A stretch of DNA of 64,000 bases. Origin: Sweltsa coloradensis (taxonomy: Eukaryota; Arthropoda; Insecta; Plecoptera; Chloroperlidae). Below the pieces are notes generated by a model. It made no database searches, was not told where the DNA came from, and was given only the letters and a program-made list of their open reading frames with translations. Position numbers and translations under genes: made by a program. Position 1 is the first letter of the stretch. Every line of letters starts with the position of its first letter. The stretch covers positions 62,001 through 126,000 of the forward strand of contig JAMZAV010000813.1 of NCBI GenBank assembly GCA_024449915.1, read 5' to 3'. This document shows, piece after piece, positions 23,530 to 35,145 of the stretch.

Positions 23530-23600
23530 CCGGAGATAAGACGGTGTAACGTCTCTACCTTCAGAGCAGGAGGTACCGGGTTCGACTACCGGGCACAAGA
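23530..23600 (+). repeat. tRNA-derived (SINE-like) fragment
   Basis: A T-arm-like ACCGGG-TTCGACT-ACCGGG contains a B-box-like GGTTCGACTAC. Upstream GACGGTGTAACGTCTC could be a weak A box. Acceptor halves do not pair, so it is not a functional tRNA. Confidence 0.5.
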
Positions 23601-23712
23601 CGTTTGGTTCTCAGTTGGACTATAGAAGAACTAAATAAGTTGGGTAAAACATGTAAACGGAGACTTTAAACAGTCCTGGCACATTATATAGAGATAATTG
23701 AGAGGAATTATT

Positions 23713-24649
23713 GAGCGAGCGAAGCGAGCGTCTCCACTTGACTCTTATGGCTCGAATGTCTGTTTTTGTTTTTTTTTCTGTTACTGCTTCGATACAGGTC
23801 GCACCGTTTCTCTGATCGACCTGAAATTTTGCACACATGTACATACCACCTAGGCGGGTTGCTGTATAGTTTTGTGGCAAAATCGTTCAAAAAGTTAAAA
23901 AGTTACATTAAAGTTAATCGAAAGTTTTTTTTTCAAACTAAACGGCGACAAAATCTGAGGTGGCCAAATCATTTAGAATGTCCGTCCGATCACGAATATG
24001 TTATTTTATTTTGATCCGATAAGTAGTGTAGATGGAAATTACATTATAACAAAGTCCCGTTACCATGGCAACGGAAAGTCGCACAGCTTTTTTGGCTCAT
24101 GATAGCGGTCAAACGGAGGCTCGGATCGAGTTGAAATTTTGACCATCCGCAAGTTTCGTTCCCGATTGAATGCCATTAGTTTTGTGGCAAAATCGTTCAA
24201 AAAGTTATAAAGTTACATTAAAGTTAATCTCAAGTTTTTTTTTAAAAACTAAACGGCGACAAAATCTGAGGTAGCCAAATCATTTAGAATGTCCGTCCGG
24301 TCACGAATATGTTATATTTATTTTGACCCGATAAGTAGTGTAGATAGCAATTACATTTTAACAAAAGTAACGTTACCATGGCAACGAAAAGTCGCACAAG
24401 AATTCTGGTCACTATGTACTGCCACCTAGAAGAAATCAAGAGTAAAATAGTTTTCCCAAAGAAATGATGTCAAGGTCCTCTAGATGGCGGTGGATTTTAT
24501 CCATTCTCTCCTATTTTACAAATTTTCAGCTAAATCGGTCAAGACCTAAAAGACTTATTGGTATGTAACATTATGGGAATGTCGTACTCGGGTCGTGTTG
24601 CACGTAACGGTGCTCGCTCAACAACGCGTCCAACTGAGCGTTTTCCTAG
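23713..24649 (+). mobile_element. Helitron-like nonautonomous element (B)
   Basis: Starts near GAGCGAGCGAAGCGAGCG and ends CAACTGAGCGTTTTCCTAG followed by T. Just before the end, CGCTCA and TGAGCG can form a six-pair stem, as expected for a Helitron 3' hairpin. Inside, a unit of about 310 bp is repeated twice (landmark TTTGTGGCAAAATCG at 23871 and 24181), each with ACTAAACGGCGACAAAATCT and TTACCATGGCAACG. No protein frame. The exact 5' end is not fixed. Its closest relative is element C, about 1.1 kb downstream. Confidence 0.5.
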
Positions 24650-24843
24650 TTAAATTACAAGGCACACGACATGGTGGAATCACACGATTCTTACATTAGC
24701 TTGGAACTACTTGCCACCTACCCCTGCCTTGCCTTGCTTTGCATTACGACCAAGCGCAAGAAAACATGTGCGGTGTCAAGAAGAGCCGAATATAAAACAC
24801 ATTTGTTTAAAAAATCACATTACAATTTCAACAGTGTGTTTTT

Positions 24844-25780
24844 GAGAGAGCGCAGCGAGCCTCTCCACTTGACTCTTATGGCTCGAATCGAGACTCGAAT
24901 GTCTGGTTTTTTTTCTGTTACTGCTTCGGTACAGGTCGCACCGTTTCTCTGATCGACCATAAATTTTGCACACATGTACATACCACCTAGGCGATTTGCT
25001 GTATAGTTTTGTGGCAAAATCGTTCAAAAAGTTAAAAAGTTACATTAAAGTTAATCGAAAGTTTTTTTTTAAACTAAACGGCGACAAAATCTGAGGTGGC
25101 CAAATCATTTAGAATGTCCGTCCAATCACGAATATGATATTTTCATTTTGATCCGATAAGTAGTGAAGATGGAAATTACATTATAACAAAGTCCCGTTAC
25201 CATGGCAACGGAAAGTCGCTCAGCTTTTTTGGCTCATGATAGCGGTCGAACGGAGGCTCGGATCGAGTTGAAATTTCGTCCAACCCCAAGCTCCGTTCCC
25301 GATTGAATGCCATTAGTTTTTGGGCAAAATCGTTCAAAAAGTTATAAAGTTACATTAAATTTAATCTTGTTTTTTTTTAAACTAAACGGCGACAAAATCT
25401 GAGGTAGTCAAATCATTTAGAATGTCCGTCCGGTCACGAATATGTTAATTTTTTTGATCCGATAAGTAGTGTAGATAGAAATTACATTTTAACAAAAGTA
25501 ACGTTACCATGGCAACGAAAAGTCGCACAAGAATTCTGGTCACTGTGTACTGCCACTAGAAGTAATCAAGAGTTAAAATAGTTTTCCCAAAGAAATGATG
25601 TCAAGGTCCTCTAGATGGCGGTGGATTTTATCCATTCTCTCCTATTTTACAAATTTTCAGCTAAATCGGTCAAGACCTTAAAGACTTATTGGTATGTAAC
25701 ATTATGGGAATGTCGTACTCGGGTCGTGTTGCACGTACCGGTGCTCGCTCAACAACGCGTCCAACTGAGCGTTTTCCTAG
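24844..25780 (+). mobile_element. Helitron-like nonautonomous element (C)
   Basis: Same structure as element B: GAGAGAGCGCAGCGAGC start, 310-bp internal doublet (landmark at 25008 and 25318), identical GAGCGTTTTCCTAG end. It is similar to B throughout, with scattered substitutions and small indels. The spacing of B and C is 1137 bp, and the 194-bp spacer between them has no counterpart after C, so this may be either a tandem duplication or two insertions. Confidence 0.5.
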
Positions 25781-25865
25781 TATATATATATAGAGAGAGT
25801 ATAAATTATATAGAGGAAGAGCTATTCCCTACTATAGCCTTATCGACACCAGAGTCGTCTGCGGG

Positions 25866-25945
25866 TGAATCGTGGCCAACCAGCGGACGTAATCTTAAAT
25901 ACTGACCGCTGGTTGGCCATTATCCGGCGTCAGCGTCGCCAGGGT
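25866..25945. repeat. Dispersed GTTGGTCAT repeat with perfect 14-bp hairpin, copy 1
   Basis: TGGCCAACCAGCGG (25873-25886) and CCGCTGGTTGGCCA (25906-25919) are perfect reverse complements with a 19-base loop. GTGAATCGTGGCCAA before, and GGCGTCAGCGTCG after, recur in related form at 45368-45460 and 59515-59585. Probably the end of a small mobile element; family unknown. Confidence 0.55.
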
Positions 25946-28235
25946 AGTTCCTCAGCCGCCATATCAAGTTACCCAGTGAAAATCCGATGTGATCGAGTCT
26001 AAAGCTAAATTAATCAAATCTAATCAGGCGTACACATTAAAAGATATTCCATTCACGTGGCAGACAAGCGTAAAGCCGTGACATTTCTGAACCAGATTGA
26101 CTAACTGACCGGACAAGGAAACCCCCACCCCCTCAATCCTCCCCCTCTTTGTAGTCTCTCCTACAAACACCTGCTCACTTTTCAATTAATATTTAATAAC
26201 AATTTAACCACTTATGCAAAACCAGTTTTTTCTCTTTTGGTTATAGGTTAAAGACCACTTAAATATTCACCACTAAAAAAGCGAAGTCACCCATTCTCCC
26301 AGACAAATTATCTTTCCAAAATATATCTCCCTCGCGATCCCGCATGTTAATATATACACATACATAATTGTAAATAGACAGAAATAAATGCGCGTGTCGG
26401 CGAGGCAGACAAATTAGAAGCACTGTAGATAAGAGGTCGGTAGGAACACGCACAGCTACACAGGAGCGAACAAGAAGTAGGGCGTATTATGCAGATCTGC
26501 AGTGACAACGCACATGTTCCTTGCGGCACGGACGAGTGCGTGCCATTCATAACTTGCAAGTCTAGACGCGAGGAAGATAACAAGACAGACCTATTACATT
26601 GCTATGAGAAGTTTCTACCGGTAAATACGCTAATTTAAAAAAAGGATATATGGTTGAAAGCTTCTCAAATTTGATTTGTGGACATTGAAATGGACGCTTC
26701 TTAACGAGTCTAATAAATGTAAAACCAAGGTTCACGTCACACATACTCAAGACTTCTTTGCAAAGAACGTCCAGTCCAAGTATATTGCAGGTTCAGCCAT
26801 GTGTGACATGCTATCTCACTCGAACTATTTACATTATTTACAAGTGGAATTAAGTTTTGGGAATGTATTCCGGACTGAAATTTTATTATTTAAAAATATT
26901 ATGTGTTACACAATTACAAGATAATATTATATGGTTGGAAGATTTGCTCATAAACAAAAGTGGGAAATCAGGTAACTACTGAGGCGTCACTAGAATCTTC
27001 TTAGTAAACCGTCGGAGTGTAATGATAGAGCAACACTTTACGCAATGAATGTACTCTGCCGTTGTAAAAAGTGCGTACAACTTTTAAACCGTGGTGTACA
27101 CAAAAACAAAGTTGCCAACGTCATCGCCTGAAGCCATTACCGCCTCAACACAACATAAGACTCGGGCTGGATTCTTGTTAAGGTGGCGCCATTGTGTTAC
27201 TCCTAATTCAAAAGTTTCCACTTTGAAACTTTGTTGAATTCAAATTAGCGAATAAGAATAAAGCTTGAGCGTGAATGGCAAAACTCAAACTTTAAACTTC
27301 CTTCTAGCTGGGCTACGTAGGAGACGAGACGAGGAAGGATGGATCCATAGAAAGATGGTGCACCATTTATGACAAAGTGCACAACTCGCTCAGTGAATGC
27401 ATTCATTATCCATGCACCAGCGCTCCCTGGCGAGGAAAAACAGAAGGTGGAGGAAGAAAAACTCGGAGCTAGAGATACGAGCCGAGCGGGCCCCGCTGAA
27501 ACTTTTGAAAAACTTGTCTGGAATATAAAAGAGTACATTAAACGCCAGGCAGCCAGGCAGGAAGGTAGGTCCATTGCAAGCGAGCGCCCCCCCTACTGGG
27601 TAGCTAATCAGTTTTACGAAACTAATCAAGCAATACGCAGACGAAAATAATGAACAACTTAACAGCATTCAAACCTACGTAATTATCTTATTCGGGTGTA
27701 CGGTCACTTGCAATGAAGGTAGGTCACCCGTCCGTGGATATCAAGCCTAGATACCGTGACAAATACCACCGGTCTCAAAGAAGATGTTTACTTAATGACT
27801 TGTAGGAGGGTATTTGCTACTTATTGAAGCAATCGTTAAGTGTCACGGTAAGAAATGAAGTTGTTATCAAGTAACCAAGACTAAAATCAATACAACACTG
27901 TGAGCTAAATGCCGAGCAACTATGACGTAAACACAATCAAGTGACGTAAATACGACGTTCGTGTGACGTAAACTCGGCGAGAATGTGCAAGATAATTTAA
28001 AGTTGGGAGCGTCTCGACTCGATCGTGCCAATCGAGGATGTGATCTCACAATTAAAACTTTATTTCCCGTGATCGTTAACTCATAGAGACATTAATTGAT
28101 CAATTAACAGAGCTCCTAAGCTAATGGAACACCCGCGGACCGGTTCTCGCATCGCATGTAATATTACTACGTGATGAACGGGTAAAGACTTTTCTTCATC
28201 TAGCAAATAATTTTCTTCCCATTATCTCTAGCGGG
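25946..28235. other. Noncoding stretch, no gene seen
   Basis: No recognised gene. Frames of 93-109 codons at 27245-27668 overlap on both strands, with no domain. Composition is mixed, with AT-rich parts near 26160-26280 and 26820-26940. Confidence 0.5.
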
Positions 28236-28237
28236 GT

Positions 28238-28325
28238 GAGGTGAGCGGGGTAGGGGGGGGGTTTAATTACTTGAGCGCTGCATGGCTAAACGAGTGGGAG
28301 TGCTACGGGGGTGGGGGGTGGGGGT
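28238..28325 (+). other. G-rich runs with G-quadruplex potential
   Basis: Two patches (about 28238-28261 and 28308-28325) with several G3-G9 runs separated by one or two bases. A similar patch is at 28812-28832. Confidence 0.6.
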
Positions 28326-28329
28326 AGTA

Positions 28330-29505
28330 ATTACCTAGAGCCGGCTCCTCGCGGGGTTTAAATAAAGCAAATTAGGCGGCTACGGATATTAACAACATGA
28401 GTACTAAGACCACCGACCCATGCTTAGTTCCAGTTAGTAATTTAACATGCCCCCTAAAACAGTCGTCTGCCATGTTCAGAATTTAATTGCCACTGATGAA
28501 ATAATCTGCACTGGCCGCGCTCCTATAATGGGGCGGAATTTCGCGGGCGGGCGTCCAAAACCTGCGGACGGGCGAAAACGGAAAAACTTATGATCGGGTA
28601 ATGAGCTCCGTAATAAAGATATTGTGGAATCAGCTGCACGTAACACAGGGTAATTGTACAAACGGGACAATATCGAAGTTGTACAAATTGGTTGGCAAAT
28701 GTGCGCATTGTAACTGTTGCACTGCTTGACTGGCACGGTTTCCTTACTTTGCCAACAACCACTTTCTTCCCACCCTCACTTTCTTTTCCTCTCGTCAGTG
28801 GTTCTGATTGAGGGGGGCGGGTGGGGGGGGGGAAGTGAATCGAAGACAGTAGTGTAAAATACCTGAGATTATAAACACCCAGCAGCGAATATGTCGTAAT
28901 ACACTGAAGTATAAACTACGCAGTTGATACGTGAAACACAGATCGAGGTGCGTAGTGTGGTTGACCAGTGTACTGTTTGTGTACCACTAGCATGGTCGCG
29001 CGGATTCGAACCTCTATGTACAGTTTCTTTCTACATATTAGTGATGAAGTCGGTGGCCGACAAAGAAGTGTCATGGTTCACTGGATTCCATGGAGCTAAG
29101 TGATAGCTTGGATGTTTAATCTCAATGATACGCTGCTAACGATTAACTATTCTTTTACCTATTCTATGTCACGTTAACAGGTTATGGTTATCCGAGAGAT
29201 CGAGTACTTCTTGAGATTGCTTTAGGAAGCAAAAAATGTCTATGGTAATCCGATGTAGGTGCGTTCCGAGCGTAGACTATCCATTATACACTGGCTAAAA
29301 AAATTAATCTTCTATGATTATCGTTTTTTTTATCGATTTAGTAACTTTTTTTTTTTTTTATTCCTGTCGTAAAGTTGCTAACCGATACTTTCGATTGGTG
29401 AATTTATGGAGCTTTGATCTCTGAACTAAGACTGCCCTTTGACGCAATCGAAACTATTTCCTCCCAAACTCCCCCACCGAGATTTCGAATGTTCTTAGAT
29501 CGATT
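28330..29505. other. Noncoding stretch with one tRNA-like B box
   Basis: On the minus strand GGTTCGAATCC lies at about 29001-29011, a tRNA-type B box without a foldable tRNA around it. T run at 29347-29359. No gene recognised. Confidence 0.45.
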
Positions 29506-29509
29506 TTTA

Positions 29510-29963
29510 AAAATGATCATTAACAAGAATTTCAGTATTGCCAATTGTATGACATTTTCTGACAGTAACACTATTTATTTGAAATTGTTGTAAGATGACT
29601 AATCAAATATTGACTGTCCATGAAAATTCGCAATTCAAGAGACTTTTTTTAATTCTGCGATGCAACTACAAATTATCGAATTATGATGATCATTTCACGA
29701 ACCTAATTAAGATAATACGTGTAATTTGAAGGCGGGAACAATTAAAATAAATTTCACATGAAAATGTTCAAGTTCGCGAGTAATAAGATAAGATGTAGAC
29801 CCTTTAAAGTGATTATTAAAAAAAAATATGGGTTAATTTTTTATTCATTTTTAATTAAAAACATTTAATAGTTCTATTATTTCACAGATCAGATAAGCGG
29901 GGCAAAACACTCCAAGCCCGGCAACCTACGTACCAACAACCGGGGACTTAAGCGTTTTCCTAG
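29510..29963. repeat. Diverged duplicate (partner 30100-30500)
   Basis: Shared landmarks in order: CAGTATTGCCAAT, TAACACTAT, GGGnAAnATnnnTTTTTATTC, CAGATAAGCG and CTCCAAGC. The left copy ends with ACTTAAGCGTTTTCCTAG-T (to 29963), the same 3' end as the Helitron-like element A. The right copy has ACCAACGTAGCGTTATTCC at the matching place, so these may be two old Helitron-like insertions rather than a segmental duplication. Confidence 0.55.
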
Positions 29964-30099
29964 TGACATGTGTTCGAATTCCTACACAAATAGTGTGAAG
30001 TATTTTCATCGTGACATGTGCTTCAAGACTGAGAGGTATCGCTCAATAGTTTGTAGGATACTTCAGAAGTAAAAGCAACGATGACAATAACAAGAGTAG

Positions 30100-30500
30100 T
30101 TTGCAGTATTGCCAATATTAGCTGACAACTATCTGAAGTTAACACTATATTAAGAAATGTTGACAGTAAGAGAACCCTGCATCAAAGTGTGACGTCACGA
30201 ATGTCAGCCAATCAAGAGTCACGACGCTGGATACGGAAGGCGGCAACATTCAAATCTGAGAATAAACACATCGTCAACACGCGATGTTGCAAAGTTCACT
30301 AAGTAATAGAGGATAAGAAGTAAGACCGGCTCAGGGTGAGTATTGCCTATTATCACTGGGTAAAATAAGTTTTTATTCCAGTTGTAAGTACAGCCGTTGA
30401 TATTCTTATCATTGCACGTTCAGATAAGCGAGTGGAAACATCTCCAAGCGCCAGGGGCGAAGCCTAGTGGTAGAACCCACCAACGTAGCGTTATTCCATC
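30100..30500. repeat. Diverged duplicate (partner 29510-29963), with A-box-like segment
   Basis: See the partner entry. At 30462-30483 GCGAAGCCTAGTGGTAGAAC resembles a tRNA A box (TAGTGGTAGA), but no B box follows at the right distance. A TGACGTCA sequence lies at 30190-30197. Confidence 0.5.
30190..30197. promoter_or_regulatory. CRE-like TGACGTCA
   Basis: Perfect palindromic CRE consensus. Others are at 34780-34787 and 41912-41919 (the last overlapping CACGTG). In a 64-kb window one chance match is expected, so function is only a possibility. Confidence 0.2.
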
Positions 30501-31151
30501 CTCGTAAAAGGTGGTAATTGATTCTTACGGGTCTTAACGTCGCAGTAAAGTGAACATTGTCCAATTAATTGGCCGGGACGGGAGAGGGAACGAGCGTTGC
30601 GCCTCTTACGAGCGGGAATTAGCAACTGTCAAAGAAAGAACCCTTTCATTTGAAAAAGAGAGAGCCATTCACTTGGAACCAGGGGTAAAAGCGTCCCGTA
30701 CTTTTTCAAATGTTAATTAGTCCATTTGAGAGCGTGTTAACTGACAGGCGGAAGTAAAGACGTCAACTGTAGCGAGCGGCTCCAGCTAATACGACGTCAG
30801 TTCTGCAGCCTACGAGGAACTAGACGCTCTTTGTACAGACGCAGACTGACCTAGGACGAGAAAAACCTCTTTGGAATCTCACAGGTTAGCAAGCTCTTTG
30901 TAATGGGGATTTGCTTTGGTTGTAATTAACCTGTCCCATGACAGGACAGCTAGGCCAGTGTAGGGTTATGGACAAGTCCGTACCCTCTTTAGTCTAATGA
31001 TGGGGATAATGTAAAGCACATTCCTATAGAAGAGTATATTCAAAGAGGGTTTTCATTGAAATATTTATACAAAATACACAACATATGAAAATATGGCTAT
31101 AACCGGTAGAATAGCTAGCTAACAACAGTAGTTCCTTCATGAATGGTCATC
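30501..31151. other. Noncoding stretch, no gene seen
   Basis: No coding signal or clear repeat. Composition is more balanced than average. Confidence 0.5.
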
Positions 31152-31209
31152 ACCACTGCCTTCTCGATGTTACTCGTGGCTCCTCGAGCAACATCTAGGA
31201 GGTAGTGGT
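31152..31209. other. Near-perfect 58-nt hairpin
   Basis: Positions 31152-31176 pair with 31185-31209: 25 positions with two mismatches and two G-T wobbles, closed by an 8-base loop. Pairing is weak outside this stem. It resembles a short precursor hairpin (microRNA-like) or a small palindromic element. The stem is shorter than typical animal pre-miRNA stems. No known microRNA is recognised on either strand. Confidence 0.6.
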
Positions 31210-32129
31210 CTTCACACTCATCCCAAGCTAGCACCTCGTGTTTGCAAGGTATTACCCTCCCACCCAGCTATTGATAATCTTGGATTATATTCCCATGTGC
31301 GATCTATGCACACACGCACACACGCACACGTGAGTACTAAGGTTAAGTCCCGCCGAGCGCCAAGTTCAAGCGTTCAGATCCGTCACTGTCAGGCGGAGAT
31401 GCTCGAGTGTGTATGAGGCGGATGACTCTGCCGTTCCTTTCAACAACACCCACAATAGTCTGCAGCTTCTCACGGGGGTATCGACAACAAGTGCGCACGA
31501 GGTGAGCAACCAGCATTCGATCATAGCCTAGAGTTGATTGCACAGGGAGGCTTCGGATTGTTCAACAATGTAAGAGGCGGCAGTAACAGTTCATGATGTG
31601 ATGTGTACAGTACAGTAACAACGGGCACACAAAAAATTCACTTGAGATTGTCACAAAAAACTGAAAATAAAGATTTTTCCAAAAATAGGTGGTTAAAATA
31701 AACATTTAGAAATAAGATTTTAGAGTCAAAAAATGCAAGAACGTGTTTTTACCCCGCATGGCTAACAAACAACATTATTGTTAAATAATAATAAAAGTGT
31801 ATAAAAGAAATCAGCCATATAGTTTCTTGCTAACCATGCAGGGTTTCATTGTGAAACGAGGTTGGACATAACCATAACGAGATCCCAGATAAAGAGATGC
31901 AAACTATGTATCAAAACACGTAATGCAGAGGTGGATGTGTCCGATCAGGTAGCCCCCATAAACCAGCCCCCCGAGGCGGAAGTCACCTCCTTTGTACCGG
32001 AAGCACGTAGTGAAATTAGCCCCTCCCCCTCCGGCGTTATTACGTTACGTACGACGACTAATTTATGGCGCGATCCCGGGACGTGCTAAGGTTGTGTAGT
32101 GGCCCACTCGGCTGCATGAGGGTGGCTGC
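31210..32129. other. Noncoding stretch, no gene assigned
   Basis: A (CACACG)n-like tract lies at 31309-31329. A minus-strand frame of 66 codons (31343-31543) looks protein-like but matches nothing I can name. AT-rich 31600-31830. Confidence 0.45.
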
Positions 32130-32430
32130 GACGACGCCGGGCCTAGGAGGCCGTGACCTTAGACGTCGAGCATCTAGGTGGCCGTGGAGACAGAAACATG
32201 CCGAGGAGTGGACGACGCCGGGCCTAGGAGGCAGACCTTAGAGTTCGAAGATCATGGTGGCCCTGGAGTGTAAAAACATGACGAGGGTGGACGACGCGAC
32301 CTAGTAGGCCATGAACCTTAGACGCGACATCTAGGTGGCGTGAGACAGACAACATCGAGAGTGACGACGCCGGGCTAGGGCCGTGACTTAGACGTCGAGT
32401 CTAGGTGGCCGGAGACGAAGATGAGTGGAA
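32130..32430. repeat. GC-rich tandem repeat, four units of decreasing length
   Basis: GACGACGC starts at 32130, 32211, 32290 and 32363, giving units of 81, 79, 73 and about 67 bp. Each has a CCTAG-GGCC block, CTTAGACGTCGA-like block, TAGGTGGCC and GAGACAG. Differences are dominated by small deletions that accumulate rightward. Confidence 0.85.
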
Positions 32431-33029
32431 GATAGGAAGGAACATGATATCGAAGATATGGGACGCCAAGAGTTGTTAAAACTAACGGTTAAGGATATAA
32501 GGCAAGGAACCATGGAAAGTATGAATCGTACTAGATCGTGTATGAGCCCTGTGTATGAGTGTTCGAGGACCGAGGAAGTAGCTGGCAGGATAGGAGAGAC
32601 TGGACTCTGAAAACACTTTCTGAGGGATGTGCATTACTCCATAACGTGATGACTACTGTCATGCTGTTGATATGAAAGAAGTTGTTGAGCACCCCAGGTA
32701 TAGCTACTGACTCTTGTAATTTAGATTTTATAGCAATAGCAGTACAAAACCTCTCTACCGCCACTCGACTCAACATGCCCTGGAACTGCATAGCTACCTC
32801 GGTACGCCACTGTGCTCAACCTTACACATTGCTACCTCACTGACGATCACAATGGCCATGTGAGGCAACAGCTCCGGCAGGAAGTTGCTAATCAGCATTC
32901 ATTGATCTGAGGTGTGCGCTGAAAGACAGTCCGCCATTGATTCTCACTTCACACTGGTCGGCCACCAAGGCAAATTAAAACCATTTTAATGGGCGGCAGG
33001 TGTATCACGGGTTCTATTCACAGGCAGGG
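32431..33029. other. Noncoding stretch, no gene seen
   Basis: No recognised gene or repeat. Confidence 0.45.
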
Positions 33030-33260
33030 CTCAGAACTGCACCGGTGCGACACGAGTGCATGACGGTGCAAGTCAGAGCAGATAGGATCAGGGGCAAGGG
33101 GCATATAACTTCAATGGTGCGCTATGAGTGCATGACAGTGTATAATAATATGTGCAAGTCATAGCAGAGAATATAGAGAGGCTGCACTAGTGCACTGCGA
33201 TTGTTTTGCATGTGAGAGTTAACAATAATTGTGCAAGTCAGAGCAGATGATTATAGAAAT
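33030..33260. repeat. Degenerate tandem repeat, about 80-bp unit
   Basis: TGCAAGTCAGAGCAGAT at 33067 recurs with changes at 33153 and 33232; a second landmark GAGTGCATGACnGTG occurs at about 33054 and 33127. Spacings are 86 and 79 bp. Confidence 0.65.
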
Positions 33261-35145
33261 GATATAAGGTAGGATATATAAATTTCTTATCACAATGCAG
33301 TTTCATCAAAAAAGAAAAAGAATGTCTATATTGAACTGTTAATTGATTCCAATGATTTAAAACAAGAGGCTGGAATAATTTGAATAAGTTTTAAAAACAC
33401 TTAGATAATGAGATCAATTAAGTTTTCGAATACAAATTAAACTGTTATAATGTGAATGTTATAACACTGAAATTTTAAAAATGAAAGCCTTGCTCTTCCT
33501 AGAAAGTTAACGGGTATAAAAAAACTTCCCGCAGATCAATGTTAAATAATTGAGAGGTCAGTTTGAGTTATTGTTGCAAGTTGAATCCTCGCAATTACAA
33601 TGTGCGATGTTATGTCACCTCCGCCCCTCCCAATTCTCACAGAATTAACAAAGTTTCTCGCAACAGCCACTTCCATTGCAGTAAGACGGTCTCGGTTCTC
33701 GTCCGGGCGTAGGAAATGAGAAAGGAAAACTAGCTGGTGAGAACGACTCCTCGGGGTGACGTTAGCGTGTAGGTGTACGTGTGTGTTGGTCTGATTCAGC
33801 TGATGCAGCGACGTCGCGACGCCGGCGACGACGCGGGATGCTGACGCGACGAGAAGGAATCACAACCTCGACAAAGACGGAGGGAGTCACCTCGGCCTTA
33901 TTAGAATCAGCGCGTTGTCCTTGTCTCCTTGTCTCTCCCCCCCCCTCTCTCTCAGAGGAAACTAACGAACGGAAAAAGTGTCGTTTAGAGACAGAACGTG
34001 AACTGCTGATGTGAACCCTCCTGTGATTCATGGCCACGATCACTTCAATTACAACAACAACGACGAAGACGACGAGGGCTAAAAGTAGGACGATATCATA
34101 AAGATGTCGAGGTGTACATACTTCAAAGATCAAAGGACACTTCACAATCACATTCGCCCAAACCTTCAGTATGATATTTGCACGGATAATGGTGAAATGA
34201 TGGGCTATGAGGGGTTGTCCGTGAATAATATGAACCTGACTTAGGGGCAATTAGGATGGACCTAAGCAACGGGAAAAAACTGATGCTGGACATCTTCAGC
34301 CACAGGCGACTCAAAACTGCAGACATTCTTGCACACAAATCCGACAACTCACCCACTCAACATCGGTATTTTATTAAAATTATTTGAAAATGTTTGGATC
34401 CATGAACATTTTGAGATGTGCATTTTGCTATAGGATGATGTCCACTAAGCAAAATTTCTTTCAATATATTTATATTTAATATAAACACAAAACTGATGCA
34501 ACACAATTAAGTTCCTGATGAATAAACATTTCCCCAGAAAGGTGCACTATTTATAATCCAAAGATTCGCATTTAAATCGAAAAAAGAATAGTTTAATAAC
34601 TTCATGTTCTGAAAGTCGTTTACTACAAACCAAGTCTTAATCAATTTGTATCACGAGGAAAAGAATGAGTCGCCTATTAAAGTGCGCCACAAAACCAGGG
34701 GTAAGTGAATTTGCATTTCCTCGCCGCATCTCTAATGGCAAGAACAGCCCCGCACAGATTGCGGTTGTCATAGCATGGGTGACGTCACATCTAGCGATAA
34801 AAACTCTTTACCCGTCCGGAGCGACAATCCCGCTGATGACTCGATGTTTTCTCGACGGCTTCAGATTGAAGTGTAGTCACTCGAGTGTTCGTCAACCGAT
34901 CTCGCCCCTTACGCAGTAAGTAAATGTGAACGAAAACACCCCCTCAATCTAACCCGTTAGAAATGTCTTGTCACAGCTCGTAGTCGCGGTCGTGCACGTA
35001 CGTACTCCCCTCGAGTCTCGGCGTCGAGTAGAAAAATTGTTAAATTTATGGTTAGACCGGCGGTTTGGATTATCTTCTTGCGCCGCCCGGGCGGTTATGC
35101 GTCCCCCGAGGCGGCCGCGCCATTACCGCAAAGAAAATCTGAAAC
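33261..35145. other. Noncoding stretch, no gene assigned
   Basis: A minus-strand frame of 162 codons (33762-34250) has a Val/Leu-rich hydrophobic stretch from an (ACA/ACG)n-like tract and an Arg-rich end from GACGCGAC repeats. I regard it as low-complexity rather than a gene. CRE-like TGACGTCA at 34780. 34960-35140 is CpG-rich. Confidence 0.45.

Noticed and set aside
27245..27668. Overlapping frames of 92-109 codons on both strands
   Set aside because: No domain, no splice context I trust, and open frames on both strands in the same DNA.
31343..31543. A 66-codon minus-strand frame that looks protein-like and might be a retroelement fragment
   Set aside because: I could not match it to any motif of reverse transcriptase, integrase or protease. 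A protein profile search would decide.
33762..34250. A 162-codon minus-strand frame with a hydrophobic stretch and an Arg-rich tail
   Set aside because: The hydrophobic stretch comes from an (ACA/ACG)n-like tract and the Arg-rich part from GACGCGAC repeats. No family recognised.
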